Source of the DNA: Piliocolobus tephrosceles
Taxonomy: Eukaryota > Chordata > Mammalia > Primates > Cercopithecidae
Assembly (NCBI RefSeq): GCF_002776525.5
Contig: NC_045444.1
Location: 29,769,444-29,833,443 of the forward strand
Reading direction: 5' to 3'
DNA length: 64,000 bases
How positions within the stretch are numbered: position 1 is the stretch's first letter; every line of letters starts with the position of its first letter. Both the position numbers and the translations under genes were made by a program. This document shows positions 50,237-61,178 of this stretch, one piece after another. Below the pieces are notes generated by a model. It worked only from the letters and a program-made list of their open reading frames with translations, made no database searches and was not told where the DNA came from.

Positions 50237-50264
50237 CCAGCCATGTAATGTAATTTTCCTTTTG

Positions 50265-50690
50265 CTCTCCTGTACTCAATTCATGTGGTTTGAATGGGGT
50301 TGACTCCACTTCCTGATTCCAAAGTAGATGTAATATAGGCCTTGCCAAACATGGTATCAGATGCATTTGCTTCATTAACAAGTCCAAAGGCCACATGATA
50401 CAAAAAGGTACAGTTGGTTCATCTCAAGACTTTGTTAGAACTTCTGAAAAAACAGGTACTCGCAGATAAGACAACTAAGCTGGTGGAATATAAGCTTAGC
50501 TCTGGGAGTGATCCATATGGAAAAAGCCTGTTCCAGCATACAGCCAAAACACAGGAAAGAAGAGTCAAGGATGCAGGAGAACGAATGACATCTCTGGATA
50601 CAGCTTGCCCATAGCCAACTACCCTAAGACTTTCAGTTACGTGACTCAATTACATTTTCTTTCATGTTTATGTGATTTTGAATTGAGTTT
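50265..50690 (+). repeat. Unnamed old interspersed repeat (LTR-like)
   Basis: 'gaacgaatgacatctctggatacagcttgccc' (from 50580) and 'ctaagactttcagttacgtgactcaattacattttc' (from 50624) recall the 3' end of an old mammalian LTR-type repeat with a 'gtgagccaataaattcc' ending. I cannot name the family. Confidence 0.35.
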
Positions 50691-51046
50691 GTATCGCACA
50701 AAAGAATCCAGAGTAACAAAGCTTTAGAATGCTGCCCATTACCTATAGTAAAAGCTCTACAAATTCTTAATCTTGAATTTAAGAATGTATATGAACTAGA
50801 AAAAAATTTGTCTATCACCCAACCTGATCTCCCATAACTCCTTCTAACTCAGAATATGCTCATGCTAAACCAAGCTTTTAAAGTTTCCAAACATTTCCCC
50901 ATCTTTCCTGTGAACTTTTGTTCACAATACTTCCTTTTCCTACAGTGCTCTTCCATTTCATCTCTATTTGCCAAAATCTTTAACATCCCCTTAGATCTAT
51001 GTCAGAATTTGCTAAGCAAGAATTAAACCCACTTCTCTGTACTGTA

Positions 51047-51348
51047 CTTTTTTTTTTTTTTTTTGAGATGGAGTTTTGCTGTTGTTGCCCAGGCTGGAGT
51101 GCAATAACGCCATCTCGGCTCACCACAACCTCCACCTCCCAGGTTCAAGCGATTCTCCTATCCCAGCCTCCTGAGTAGCTGGGATTACAGATGCCCGCCA
51201 CAACGGCTGGCTAATTTTTGGTATTTTTAGTAGAGATGGGGTTTCACCATGTTGGCCAGGCTGGTCTCGAACTCCTGACCCCAGGTGATCCGCCCGCCTC
51301 GGCCTCCCAAAGTGCTGGGATTACAGGCGTGAGCCACTGCACCCAGCC
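51047..51348 (-). mobile_element. AluS, antisense
   Basis: This is a complete Alu in reverse orientation with a T17 tail. 'gtgagccactgcacccagcc' ends it. No clear duplication was found. Confidence 0.93.
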
Positions 51349-52444
51349 TTCTTCTGAACTTCTTCAGTGAATACTGCCTTCCTGTAGAACTGAGTATTCT
51401 CTGTGTGAGTTCTACAGTAATATCATGTGTATATGGTACACATGTCCTATGTCCCATGCCCTGTAGAGATAGCTAGCTAACATGACAGTCAAATGCCTTC
51501 TCTTTGAAAAGGCAAATAACCACGAAGGACTGAGGCTGAAAAAGGAAATGTGAACAAAGAAGTCATACTAGACTGACTCCGAAGACAGAAGCACTGTTAC
51601 ACTTATTCCCCAAAAATCTCTAACTCTAAAAATTAAAGTTGAATATATACATATTTTTTAATTCAAGGAGACGTACAAATAAGCCTAGGAAAAAGTTACA
51701 TTAAATGATGCAGTGAATGAGCTGACAAAGTTGAATGAGAGACACGACAAATTGTCATTTATGTTAGAATTCCTTAAATCTTGATCTTGATGTTAATTCT
51801 TTCTTCATGACATCATAAAATTTAGGAACAGATAAAATCATAAACTTTCAATTACAAATGAAAAAAATAAAAATATTAAATACTTAAAAGTTAATACTAA
51901 TACTCTAAAGTGATTTTTTTCAGGCCAAATAATTAATGGCAGAGTTGAGATTAAAACCCAGGACTGCTGATTCACCTACTATAGTATGCTGTTTCTTTCA
52001 AACACAAGTGGTTACTATTCTTTTGGTAAATTCTTTTATGTATATATACAATTTAAAATATTTTATTAAAGATCATTTAAAGATTTATTTTGGGGGGGCA
52101 GATTCTAAGCCGGGGGCTACAAACACAAAGGCCTAAATGGGCCAATTCAGCAACATAAATGTGAAAATTAGGCTGGTATAAAACAATGGTGACCATTATT
52201 AGTATTTGTGACCAAAATGAAGAATGTCTATCTGTCTAAAAGCATTAATTTTAAAAAATGTTTAAACAATTACAGTATCCAAGCAAAATACTTCTTTGGG
52301 CCAAATTCTAATCTGTCATTTATTCTGATAGTGTCTGTTCCATAAATTTAAAAGTTACTGTTCATGGGTGGCCACTGTCAAAACTAAAAAGCCTTAAAAT
52401 ACAATCACATGAAATTTTACACAATATCACAGGCATGTTCTAGA
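51349..52444. other. Intronic DNA without recognised feature
   Basis: AT-rich sequence with a short G7 run (52091-52098) and nothing further to name. Confidence 0.45.
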
Positions 52445-52445
52445 T

Positions 52446-52645
52446 CAGGGGTGTCCAATCTTGGCTTCCCTCGGCCATGTTGAAAAACAGTCATCTTGGG
52501 CCACACATAAAATACACAAACAATAACAATAGCTGATGAGTTTTTTTAAAAAATCTCATGTTTTAAGAAAGTTAGAAAATGTAAGAATTTGTGTTGGGCC
52601 ACATTCAAAGCTGTCCTGGGCTGCAGGCTGGACAAGCTTGTTCTA
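52446..52645 (+). repeat. MER1-type hAT-Charlie element
   Basis: 'caggggtgtccaatcttggcttccctcggccat' (from 52446), 'cttgggccacacataaaata', 'atagctgatgagtttt' and 'gtgttgggccacattcaaagctgtcctgggc' to 'ggacaagcttg' follow a known hAT non-autonomous element in order. The family name (MER1) is from memory. Confidence 0.75.
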
Positions 52646-52984
52646 AACTAGTATTTCCTGAACTAAGAAACTTTTTTTCTACAAATACTTTTATACAAGG
52701 GAAATTCCAGAAAATTATATTTTCTTTTGTCAAAATTTACACAACAGATAATGACAGCTTTCACAGTCTGATTAATATAACCCATGAAAGTGAAAACAGT
52801 GTGTATGGAATTCTTTAGTTTAATCCAGTAAAACTGAGTAACACCAGCCCTTAAGTGACTAGTTTCTGTGTTTCTACGTAGAAGAGATGATATCTTTAGG
52901 CAGAGGATACTGGTAGTGCCCAGAGCAGGAAAAAAGCAAGTAAATTAACAAAGTGAAAGGCAACCATATTTTTCAAACTCTAAT

Positions 52985-53565
52985 AAATCATTCCTTCGAC
53001 CATATTTTCTAAGCAGCTACTATCTGCTAGGTGGCATACTAGGTACTAGGGATAAAACAATAAACAAGATAGATATGACCGTTGTCATCATAAAGCTTAG
53101 AATAAAATGGGGAGAAAAAGAATCAAGCAAACAAAATTATTACAAGTTATATAAAATGATATTACAGAGGGAGAAAGAGTGCTAAAATAGAGGTCTCATT
53201 TTACATCGGGTGCTCAGAAAAGGTCTCTCTGAAATGATGAAAACTTTAGCTACTTGAGAAAGCCATGAAGAACAAGGGGTGTGGGTTGGGGGCATGAGTA
53301 AGTACTGCCAACAAAGGAACCAGCAAGCAGTAATAGGACTTGAGGCAGGAAAAAGCTTGATGTTTCAAAGTGAGTAAACAAGGCCAGTGCTGCTACAGCA
53401 CATTAACCAGAAGACAGGGTATGAGATGAAGTTGCAGAGGCAGACAGCGCCCAGTTCGCAAGGACCACAGCAACCTTGTGCATACTCTGGATTTTACATA
53501 GGCAATAGGAAATCACGGATGGCTTTCAATCAGGGATTATTTAATCAAGGTTACAAGTATCAGCA
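52985..53565 (-). repeat. L2 LINE 3' region, antisense
   Basis: 'gctactatctgctaggtggcatactaggtactagggata' (from 53015), 'gtctctctgaaatgatga', 'gaggcaggaaaaagcttgatg', 'aaggccagtgctgctacagcaca' and 'ggcaataggaaatcacggatggc' are antisense L2 blocks in order. This is a long, fairly complete relic. Confidence 0.7.
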
Positions 53566-53569
53566 AATG

Positions 53570-55198
53570 GATATAGGCACTAAGCTTTCTTTCCATCAAC
53601 AAAGGGTTCACTAAGTGCTTGCTGTGTGCTAGCACCATATGTCCATGTTTGTCAAGTCTGGCTTTGTATCACCAGTGCTAGCATAGGCACTGGCTCTTAA
53701 CATAAAATCTCTTAATAAATACTAATGACAGAAAAGAATAATGGAAACAAGCTTAGAAAAGAATGAAAAGATAACTAGTCTGGAGGAATTTTGACCAAAC
53801 CATCCCACCCCTCAATGCGCTCTCAACTACACATATTCAACCAGGACTTTCTTCTAAAGAAGGGGAGTGTTACATTTTTATTATCAGTATGAGATGGTGA
53901 ACAAAGAAAAACGTAGGAGAGACTTTAGGAAAAAATTCACTAAAATACAGAATTATGTTCTTTAGAAAGATAAAAGGATGAAATGAACATTACTGCCCTT
54001 TTGTGAGCAATGGGTGTGACTCAGCTCCTGCTTCCCCCTTGCAGTTATCTTTGTGGGCTGGCAGCTCAGAAGACCAGCAGGTCCATGGGGGTGAACAAAC
54101 ACCAGGGCCTGAACGACGGAATAGTATGAATAAATGAAAGATGAACAAGAATTAGTCATTAATGGAAAGGACAATGTGCTCCAAAGAGGGCAGCTGGCCA
54201 AATGTGACCCCAAGAAAATAAGAAAGCATGAAAGCTGCCTAAAGAAAGGATAAGGAAAGGAAAGGGCAACAGAGTATCTGCATCGTAGCTCTGGAGGCCC
54301 CATGTACAGGAAATCAGAGACAGTAGCAAAAGTAAACTTATTGACTAAGACCTTAATAAAAGCATAAAATCTTTCTCAGATAAACAAATAAATGTTAGAG
54401 ATGAAAGCAGAATTAAATACATCTTTCATTTTTCTAATTTTTTTCCTGTCATACGCAGATTAACCATGAAGACACTCAACACTTAAAAACAACTAGATAA
54501 GAAGTGCTCTAAAATCAGACTAATAGTCTCAATTATTACGTTAAACACAAGCACATTAATTATAAAACCAAAACTATGATGGCCCTTATTCTACAGTCAG
54601 AGTTCTTTTATATAATATATTTTGCATCCATTTGGGGATGGGTTTTTTCCCCTTTTATCTTCCATTCCGTTCATTAAAAATAATGATTGTCTCCCCTCTG
54701 TAAAAGTATAATAAACATCCAGTTTGTCTTTTAAAATACAGTTGTCAAATTTAAAGGGTAAATATACAAGAGATTTATCCTAGAGGTCTTTAAGGCACAG
54801 AGTTTGTTAGGAATAATGTCTTGTATCCATATGAACTGCTACCCAGGGAGCCATATAGAACCTTACATATAATATTTTATTTTTTAAAATAAGCTAGAAA
54901 GGATATTAAAAGTATCTACTTGAAGTTGTACTGCAGTGCTTAACTCCTGGGAAGCAGTAGTTTCACAGTGCTTGCTACTAACTACACAAACACTTTTGCA
55001 TTGGCAATCTGTGGTAAGAATAAACTACAAACTCCATAACAAGAAAACCCTGTCCCCCTCCTAACCCCTCCTAACTGGAATATCTTCATCTTGAGAACAC
55101 TGACAAAGGAACACAAATGAACATGGAAAAGATGAAGCCTAGAAACCATCCTTTAGGGATAATGATGACAGGTTTAAGTTCTAGTTTTACAATGAAGA
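53570..55198. other. Intronic DNA without recognised feature
   Basis: A 113-codon minus-strand open frame at 53962-54303 shows no family resemblance and no splice context. I see no named repeat. Confidence 0.4.
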
Positions 55199-55245
55199 AT
55201 GTGTGTGTGTGTGTGTGTGTATGTGTGCGCGTGCGCACGCACCCA
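55199..55245. repeat. (TG)n with CG steps, Z-DNA prone
   Basis: About ten TG units continue into atgtgtgcgcgtgcgcacgc. This is pure alternating purine/pyrimidine and includes the perfect 12-bp palindrome gcgtgcgcacgc at 55229-55240. Confidence 0.92.
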
Positions 55246-58200
55246 TGTATGTGTATATGAGAAAGACAAGAGTGGGGGAGAGAGGAAAGAGACAGACAGA
55301 AAGTGGCAGAGACTGACCAAATGGTTGGTTATTTGGTTTGCAGGATTATCCTACTTCAGTAGATTGGTAGATCTACTGAATCTAGGATGAGAATGGGATC
55401 ATCCTAACTAATTGTCAGCTACATTTTCAACATGAAGTCAGCATGCCTAAATTAAACAATCCTGTCAATCAGAGGAAACTTTAGTGAGATTAAATACTGT
55501 GGAAGAAGCCCTAAGGGCCATGCAAGTCTAGAACTAGGCTGCGGTGTGTGCTGGCTAGATAGGAGAGCAAGATTGGTACAAAAACAAACCAAAAGAAGAC
55601 CCCACAACAAGGCAGTATAGGATAGCAAAGCTAGTAGGCTAAATGACAGAAAAGCCTCAAAAGAGGAAAATTCAAATGACCTGTGACTTCTGAGGATTAA
55701 GAGAACATCACAGATTCACAGACTCAGAAAACACGTGGTATCTGGCCCTCCAGCGTCCAACAAGAATCAAGAACTGCAATACGTCTCAAGACTGGGAGAA
55801 GTACCATACCTACTTCTAACTGTAAAATATAATAACATATATTTTAATCAAGACATATTTAGGTTTAATTTAATTACATAATTTACCATGCTTTAACTGG
55901 AAGTAAGACAGAATAGTTGTTAAGACAATGGGCTTAAGAAGGACGAATAGTATATAGTCTTTGCAGGTGGCCAGACTTGAACTCAAATCACATATCCACC
56001 ACTAATCCAGGCACTTTGCAGCCTCCCATTAGCCATTTATGGCAGTCCTGGGGTTCTGTCCTCATGCTTGTACTTCATGGATGCAGACATCACAGCCAGT
56101 CAAATGTAGGAAAGGGGAGTTGGCCTTCTTCTTTTATCAGTAAAATTTAAAATCAAACCACTTTGCTGGAAGAACTCCCAGTAGTCACCCACTTAACTCT
56201 AATTTGCCACAACTTGGAGACTGATCAACCCAAGCTGCAAGGAGAGTAGGGAAAATCTGGCAAAGGAGAATGGGATCATCCTAACTAATTTAAGTCCATA
56301 TTGCTTCACTCCCAAGGGCTGGATACTTATCCATCCTAAAGAAAACTGTGATTCTGTTAACAAGGAAGAAGGCTGTTAAGTGGGCAATGATCAGTATCTG
56401 TCACAATACCTCAGATGAAACAAAAAATGTAACTGTAAGCATCTGAGGGTGAAAAAATGATTTTTAAATAACAGAGATTCTTTCAGTTCAGTAAAGATAC
56501 TACAGAATGAAAAATGAATAAAATATCCTCGATATCTAGTTTAAGGTACAGTCTAAGAAAGTAGAAATGCTTTATGCTGGAACGAATGATTAACATTTCA
56601 TAACACAAAAGTTAATGCCTTCCCTCAAGCCCCATAGTCAAAACTTTTTTCTGTATCTTGTGAAGTATCTAAGGCAAAGCTATAATATAACCTAAGAATA
56701 ACAATAACTATTGACAGTTTTTGACAAAATAACTTGTTGAACTTTCGTAATCTATAATAAAACTAAACATCTCTAACATGAATCATGATATATTCTTTTA
56801 GTTGTCAAGATAAAGCAGAATCAAACTGATAAATTAGGCTGAAGCATTTATTCTTTTAATAATAAAATACATTTCAGATAGTAAGATTGTAACAGCAAGC
56901 TGAGAAAAACACCAATATGTACCTACATTCAAAGTCTTTCTCATCAGACACAATCGTATTTGTTCAGAGTATTTTGCATAATAGGCAATATTGGTGCTTA
57001 ATCATTTTACCTTTATGAGTTTTGATGATTTCATGCACCAAGTATACAAAAACAGTAACAACTGGAAAGCAAAAATTTTTCATATCTTTAAAACTCTCCA
57101 CAGATCTCAGACTTACTTGGTGTAACAAAAGGTTACTCTTGCACTTCAATCTAGGATTGAATGCATGTATTTGTTAACTTAGTATTGTGCGATCAAGTTT
57201 TCATGCTACTGCTACTTTTCTAAAAGTATTCAAAAAAGTTACTTGGTAAAGAGTAGAGAAGTTATCATTGTTCAAATATAAGTTAAACTGGTAAGACATG
57301 TCTTTGGGTTAAAGACTGATCAGATTAGTATGGTTAACTGCAAAGGCTAAATGGCATACCTTGAAAGATGACAGATACCATTGTTAGGTCGTGGAGGTTA
57401 TGGCTATCAGAGAGTAAGGCTTTATACATCATGATCTTTCAGATATCCACCTCCCAAATAAGACTGCTTCAAAGAGCACTGTGACACTTAGCCTCAAATG
57501 CTTCAGGCTTCAAAGGGAGTAGGGAAGCCATATGCACAGAAGTGTTTGCTTGCTATCCACACACATGTATTTGTGATACAATAATGTAATTCTGAAAAAC
57601 TGCATAATCAAAATGAAATCAAACAACAGATAAAGAGACGGCTCATTTTAATGTTCTAATCACTGTAGAAATTTATTATATTTAATGGTACTGTTAAATG
57701 AAAAAGTGCCATAAAGTCAACTGGATTACTTGACCTTAAGTAATATAATACAATTGGTGCTGCAAAAACACAATTAAATGGGATGTGAAAGCAACCATAA
57801 ACAGTCATATTTTAACACAGCAATAGTCACAACTTTTATATTAACATGTTCATTGAAATTCCTCATACTATTAGTGACTCAATATTCAATTATTACTATA
57901 TTCACAATATTCACTATATCAGAATATAAAACACTAAATTATGTAAAGAAGGATATACTTTACATTAAAAAAAATTCTGAATACGCACTAAAACAGCATT
58001 TTACTTTTAAAATCCTAAGCCACGTAACTGGAATGCTCACTGTTATTCCATCTGACACTATGCATTCTCAGAGACGATACATGGCTTTCATACAGAAAAT
58101 GGTTACTCTCTGAATTCCTCAAGTTTCTACTAGGAACAGCAAGTTACATTTAAGTCACAAGCTGCTATGTCTCCTGTGGCCACTTTGCAAGCAGCAGATG

Positions 58201-58335
58201 GGTACAGGTACTAGAGGTAAGGTGGGCATTGCAGCTTCCAACATGTCCTTCCTCTAAGAACCTATCTGCTCTAACTCCATTCATTATCAGCCCAAAACTT
58301 TTCATTCCTGCCCAAACCAATGCAGTCCTACACAC
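55246..58335. other. Intronic DNA without recognised gene or named repeat
   Basis: It contains two copies of an exact 25-bp word (55389-55413 and 56266-56290). The rest is AT-rich and I recognise nothing. Confidence 0.4.
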
Positions 58336-58399
58336 AGGCTTATCCCATTATTTAAAAAAGTATGTAACACTTAAAGTTTTATATTATTGGTGATAATAA
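58336..58399 (+). repeat. Left copy of a 64-bp direct repeat flanking the GTDC1 exon
   Basis: This matches 59689-59752 at 60 of 64 positions without gaps. It starts 'aggcttatcccattattt' and ends 'taataa'. Similarity stops sharply on both sides. Confidence 0.9.
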
Positions 58400-58607
58400 A
58401 TGGCAAAAACATTAGCAATGTTAACCACCATAGGATAGTCTTCCACTATTTAACCATCAGGAGAATACACAGGAATCCATACAAATGGAGCATAAGGAGG
58501 AAGAGATGTTCAAGGGGATTCCATCCTGTCTCTTCCCTCAGTTAAAATGTAATGAGTATTTACCTCCATCTTCTCAGTGTGTCCCATAAGACTCTTATTT
58601 TCTAAAT

Positions 58608-58775
58608 TATTATTATTATTATTAGGGATGGGGATCTCACTCCATTGCCCAGGCTGGAGTGCAGTGGCACAATCCTGGCTCACTAGAGCCTTGAACTCCT
58701 AGGCTCAAGTAATCCTCCCACCTCAGCCTCCTGAGTAACTGAGACCAGAGGCACATGCCACCATACCCAGCTCAT
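58608..58775 (-). mobile_element. Free left Alu monomer (FLAM-like), antisense
   Basis: A (TTA)n tail lies on the left (58608-58622), followed by one Alu left arm, 'gggatctcactccattgcccaggctgg' to 'atgccaccatacccagct', with no right arm. The flanks 'gactcttattttcta' and 'gactctttctaat' look like a decayed duplication. It sits about 590 bp downstream of the GTDC1 exon. Confidence 0.8.
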
Positions 58776-58794
58776 GAGACTCTTTCTAATAGGT

Positions 58795-59040
58795 CCTCCT
58801 AGTTCCTACTTCCTAACAAACCAGAATTCAGAATTGAGTTCTGTGTTCCTCAAATCTACTCTTCCTTCAATAATAAGTCAAAGGTTACCAACTCTATAAA
58901 GTCACCTCCAGTTTGTCACAGTCCAAATCAACCTCTCCATTTTTCACCTCTCATTGCACTTGCCTATATCTGCCTCAACAGACTTTAAAGCCTTGGACAT
59001 ATCCGCCTTTCAACTCTGGTTCCTAGTACAAAGCAGATAC
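58795..59040 (+). repeat. Possible L2 3' fragment
   Basis: 'tctcattgcacttgcctata' and 'ctctggttcctagtacaaagcagat' recall the L2 3' end. It is weak. Confidence 0.3.
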
Positions 59041-59354
59041 AATGAACCAAACTAGAAGATCTACTCTTCTCTCAGGCCAAAAATTGTTACCCACACTCAC
59101 ACCCATGTACATAACGAAATCACAAGACAATGAGAAAACACATGTGGTTGGTTCTAAATGAAGCTTCTTTCCCACTGACCAGGTGTCTTTAGAGGATGAG
59201 TGTACTTCACTGCTCTGCTTTCTCTAAAGAAATATCTAAGGTAGTCATAATAACCAATTCCATAGTTGCAGAAATTCTCAAAGATGCTGATAGAGAAGCA
59301 ACATCCTCATAACAGGTATTCTTTTGTAAAAGCTGAAAATGCATCCTGAGCTCT

Positions 59355-59360
59355 AATTAC
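59355..59360 (-). other. Splice donor of the GTDC1 start-codon exon
   Basis: On the minus strand the exon ends CATTACAG and the intron begins GTAATT, a good U1 match. The junction falls after the second base of an arginine codon, which fits the known continuation of the protein in the next exon. Confidence 0.85.
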
Positions 59361-59562
59361 CTGTAATGCTCACTGATGGGAATGGTCTGAGAGAAGTATA
59401 AAGCAGATGTCCGGGCTCTCCAATGCCATTTCTTTGCAGGAAGAGTATGAAGGACGCAGTCTCCTAACTCTTCTTGGAGAAGATCCACCAGCTGTTTATG
59501 GGAGCCTCCGTAGAATGCTTCAATGATGAGGATACTCATTGGCCTGTTCAAACCTTCAGATC
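59361..59562 (-). CDS. GTDC1: GTDC1/QTMAN coding exon with the start codon
   Basis: This exon encodes the N-terminus of the tRNA-queuosine alpha-mannosyltransferase (GTDC1, renamed QTMAN), which transfers mannose from GDP-mannose to queuosine at the wobble base of tRNA-Asp. The ATG is at 59539 on the minus strand and opens MSILIIEAFYGGSHKQL. It is followed by the conserved stretch AKKWHWRARTSALYFSQ and ends in ISEHY plus two bases of an arginine codon (59 codons + 2 nt, phase 2). The Gly-Gly-Ser-His loop is typical of the family's N-terminal GT-B-like half. The open frame can be extended four codons upstream only from a TTG, so the ATG is the start. Its context is weak (C at -3, A at +4). A pyrimidine-rich acceptor ends in CTAG at 59563 and the donor reads CAG|GTAATT. 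The rest of the protein (about 400 residues) lies downstream of this window. The identification rests on recalled family sequence and is strong. Confidence 0.95.
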
Positions 59563-59582
59563 CTAGATAACAACCAAAAAAG
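59563..59582 (-). other. Splice acceptor of the GTDC1 start-codon exon
   Basis: Read on the minus strand, a T-rich tract (TTTTTTGGTTGTTATCTAG) ends with the AG at 59564-59563. The exon then opens with 23 nt of 5' UTR before the ATG. The UTR implies at least one further upstream non-coding exon outside this window. Confidence 0.8.
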
Positions 59583-59688
59583 GTGTATTTTTTCCATTAC
59601 ATACATGTATAAAATTTTTAATAAAAATAAGCTCAAATTTTATACTCAGAAAATACAAATAATTTAGTAATGTATTGTTTTTTAAAAT

Positions 59689-59752
59689 AGGCTTATCCCA
59701 TTATTTAAAAAAGTATATAACACTTAAAGTTTTATATCATTTGTGTTAATAA
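59689..59752 (+). repeat. Right copy of a 64-bp direct repeat flanking the GTDC1 exon
   Basis: This is the partner of 58336-58399. The four differences are single-base changes at offsets 29, 50, 54 and 58. The offset between copies is 1,353 bp and the exon lies between them. Confidence 0.9.
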
Positions 59753-60116
59753 GAAGAAATAAAGGTGTCTTTATTTTTCTGATTTGTTTTCGTTATGTCG
59801 TAAGATTATCTCCCCTATGACTCTTAGTTTTTTCTCCAACCTCAGAAAGCTGAAAGCCCTCACCTGCTATGATCACTCACTTCCTGGTTTGTTAAGCTGT
59901 AAACCTAACTCAGTAATCTCAGAAACTACTTGACTTAGAGCTCTACTCTTAGACAGTCACTGAACTCATCTTCTAATGACAACTTTCACTTCAAGAGCCC
60001 TTCATTTATTAAGCCCTTTCTGGTTCAGAAATTCTCTGATTCTGTAACTCTTGTATTACTACATCTCTAAATTCAATAGGTATAACTGCCCCTAGTGAAT
60101 ACGTATTTAAAAGAAG
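59753..60116. other. Intronic DNA between the exon's upstream flank and the L1
   Basis: No repeat or exon is recognised. This short gap brings the L1 5' end to within about 555 bp of the GTDC1 acceptor. Confidence 0.5.
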
Positions 60117-60117
60117 G

Positions 60118-60693
60118 CAGGGAGCGGAGCAAGATGGCCGAATAGGAACAGCTCCAGTCTCCAGCTCCCAGCGCAACCAACACAGAAGACAGGTGATTTC
60201 TGCATTTTCAACTGAGGTACTGGGTTCATCTCACTAAGGAGTGCCGGACAATCGGTGCTGGTCAGCTGCTGCAGCCTGACCAGCGAGAGCTGAAACAGGG
60301 CGAGGCATCGCCTCACCTGGGACACGCAAGGGGAAAGGGAATCCCTTTTCCGGGCCAGGGGAACTGAAACACACAAAAGTTACCTGGAAAATCGGGTAAC
60401 TCCCATCTCAATACTGGGCTTTACCAAGGGTCTTAGCAAACAGGCACACCAGGAGATTATATCCCACACCTGCCTGGGAGGGTCCCACGCCCATGGAGCC
60501 TCCCTCATTGCTAGCACAGCAGTCTGCGATCTAACAGCAAGGCAGCAGCGAGGCTGGGAGAGGGGTGCCCGCCATTGCTGAGGCTTAAGTAGGTAAACAA
60601 AGCCACTGGGAAGCTCAAACTGGGTGGAGCTCACAGCAGCTCAAGAAGGCCTGCCTGTCTCTGTAGACTCCACCTCTATGGACAGGGCACAGC

Positions 60694-60727
<34 letters not shown>

Positions 60728-61178
60728 AAGCAGCAGAAATCTCTCCAGATGCAAAGGACTCTGTCTGACAGCTTTGAAGAGAGCAGTGGATCTCCCAACA
60801 CGGAGGTTGAGATTTGAGAACCAGCAGACTACCTATCAAGTGGGTCCCTGACCCCTGAGTAGCCTAACTGGGAGACATCCCCCACTAGGGACAGACCGAC
60901 ACCCCACACCTCACACGGTGGAGTACACCCCTGAAAGGAAGCTTCCAAAGTAACAATCAGACAGGTACACTCGCTGTTCAGCAATATTCTATCTTCTGCA
61001 GCCTCTGCTGCTGATACCCAGGCAAACAGGGTCTGGAGTGGACCTCAAGCAATCTCCAACAGACCTACAGCCGAGGGTCCTGTTAGAAGGAAAACTAACA
61101 AACAGGAAGGACACCTACACCAAAACCCCATCAGTACGTCACCATCATCAAAGACCAGAGACAGATAAAACCACAAAG
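60118..61178 (+). promoter_or_regulatory. L1 5' UTR with internal promoter and YY1 site
   Basis: The YY1 core caagatggccg is at 60130-60140, about 12 nt from the element's start, where it directs accurate L1 initiation. A (CAA)n of about ten units at 60696-60727 expands the UTR. In related primate L1s this region also carries an antisense promoter. On the minus strand a good splice donor, TCCAG|GTAACT, lies with its last exon base at 60384. Confidence 0.8.

Larger units (their letters stand above)
1..59360 (-). other. GTDC1: GTDC1 intron downstream of the start-codon exon (partial)
   Basis: Everything left of the exon is downstream in the gene. I looked on the minus strand for the next part of the protein (the segment containing the His-Glu-Asn-Gln-Leu motif) and did not find it, so this stretch appears to be one long intron continuing beyond base 1. 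Repeats within it are annotated separately. The GTDC1 locus is known to be large, with long introns. Confidence 0.75.

Noticed and set aside
53962..54303. 113-codon minus-strand frame
   Set aside because: No recognisable domain, no splice context and no match to the continuation of GTDC1.
59540..59551. A four-residue N-terminal extension (Asn-Arg-Pro before the Met) of the GTDC1 frame
   Set aside because: It would have to start at TTG. The ATG at 59539 matches the known protein start, so the extra codons are 5' UTR.
60107..60634. Antisense open frames in the L1 5' UTR (60107-60376 and 60380-60634), possible ORF0-like
   Set aside because: Primate L1s have an antisense ORF0, but I cannot match these frames to it, and the first starts so near the L1 edge that it is probably chance.
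60624..60851. Open frame with a poly-Asn stretch
   Set aside because: The Asn run is only the (CAA)n expansion in the L1 5' UTR.
61038..61178. In-frame extension of L1 ORF1 upstream to 61038
   Set aside because: ORF1 of the family starts at the MGKKQ methionine (61179). The upstream frame is open 5' UTR sequence.
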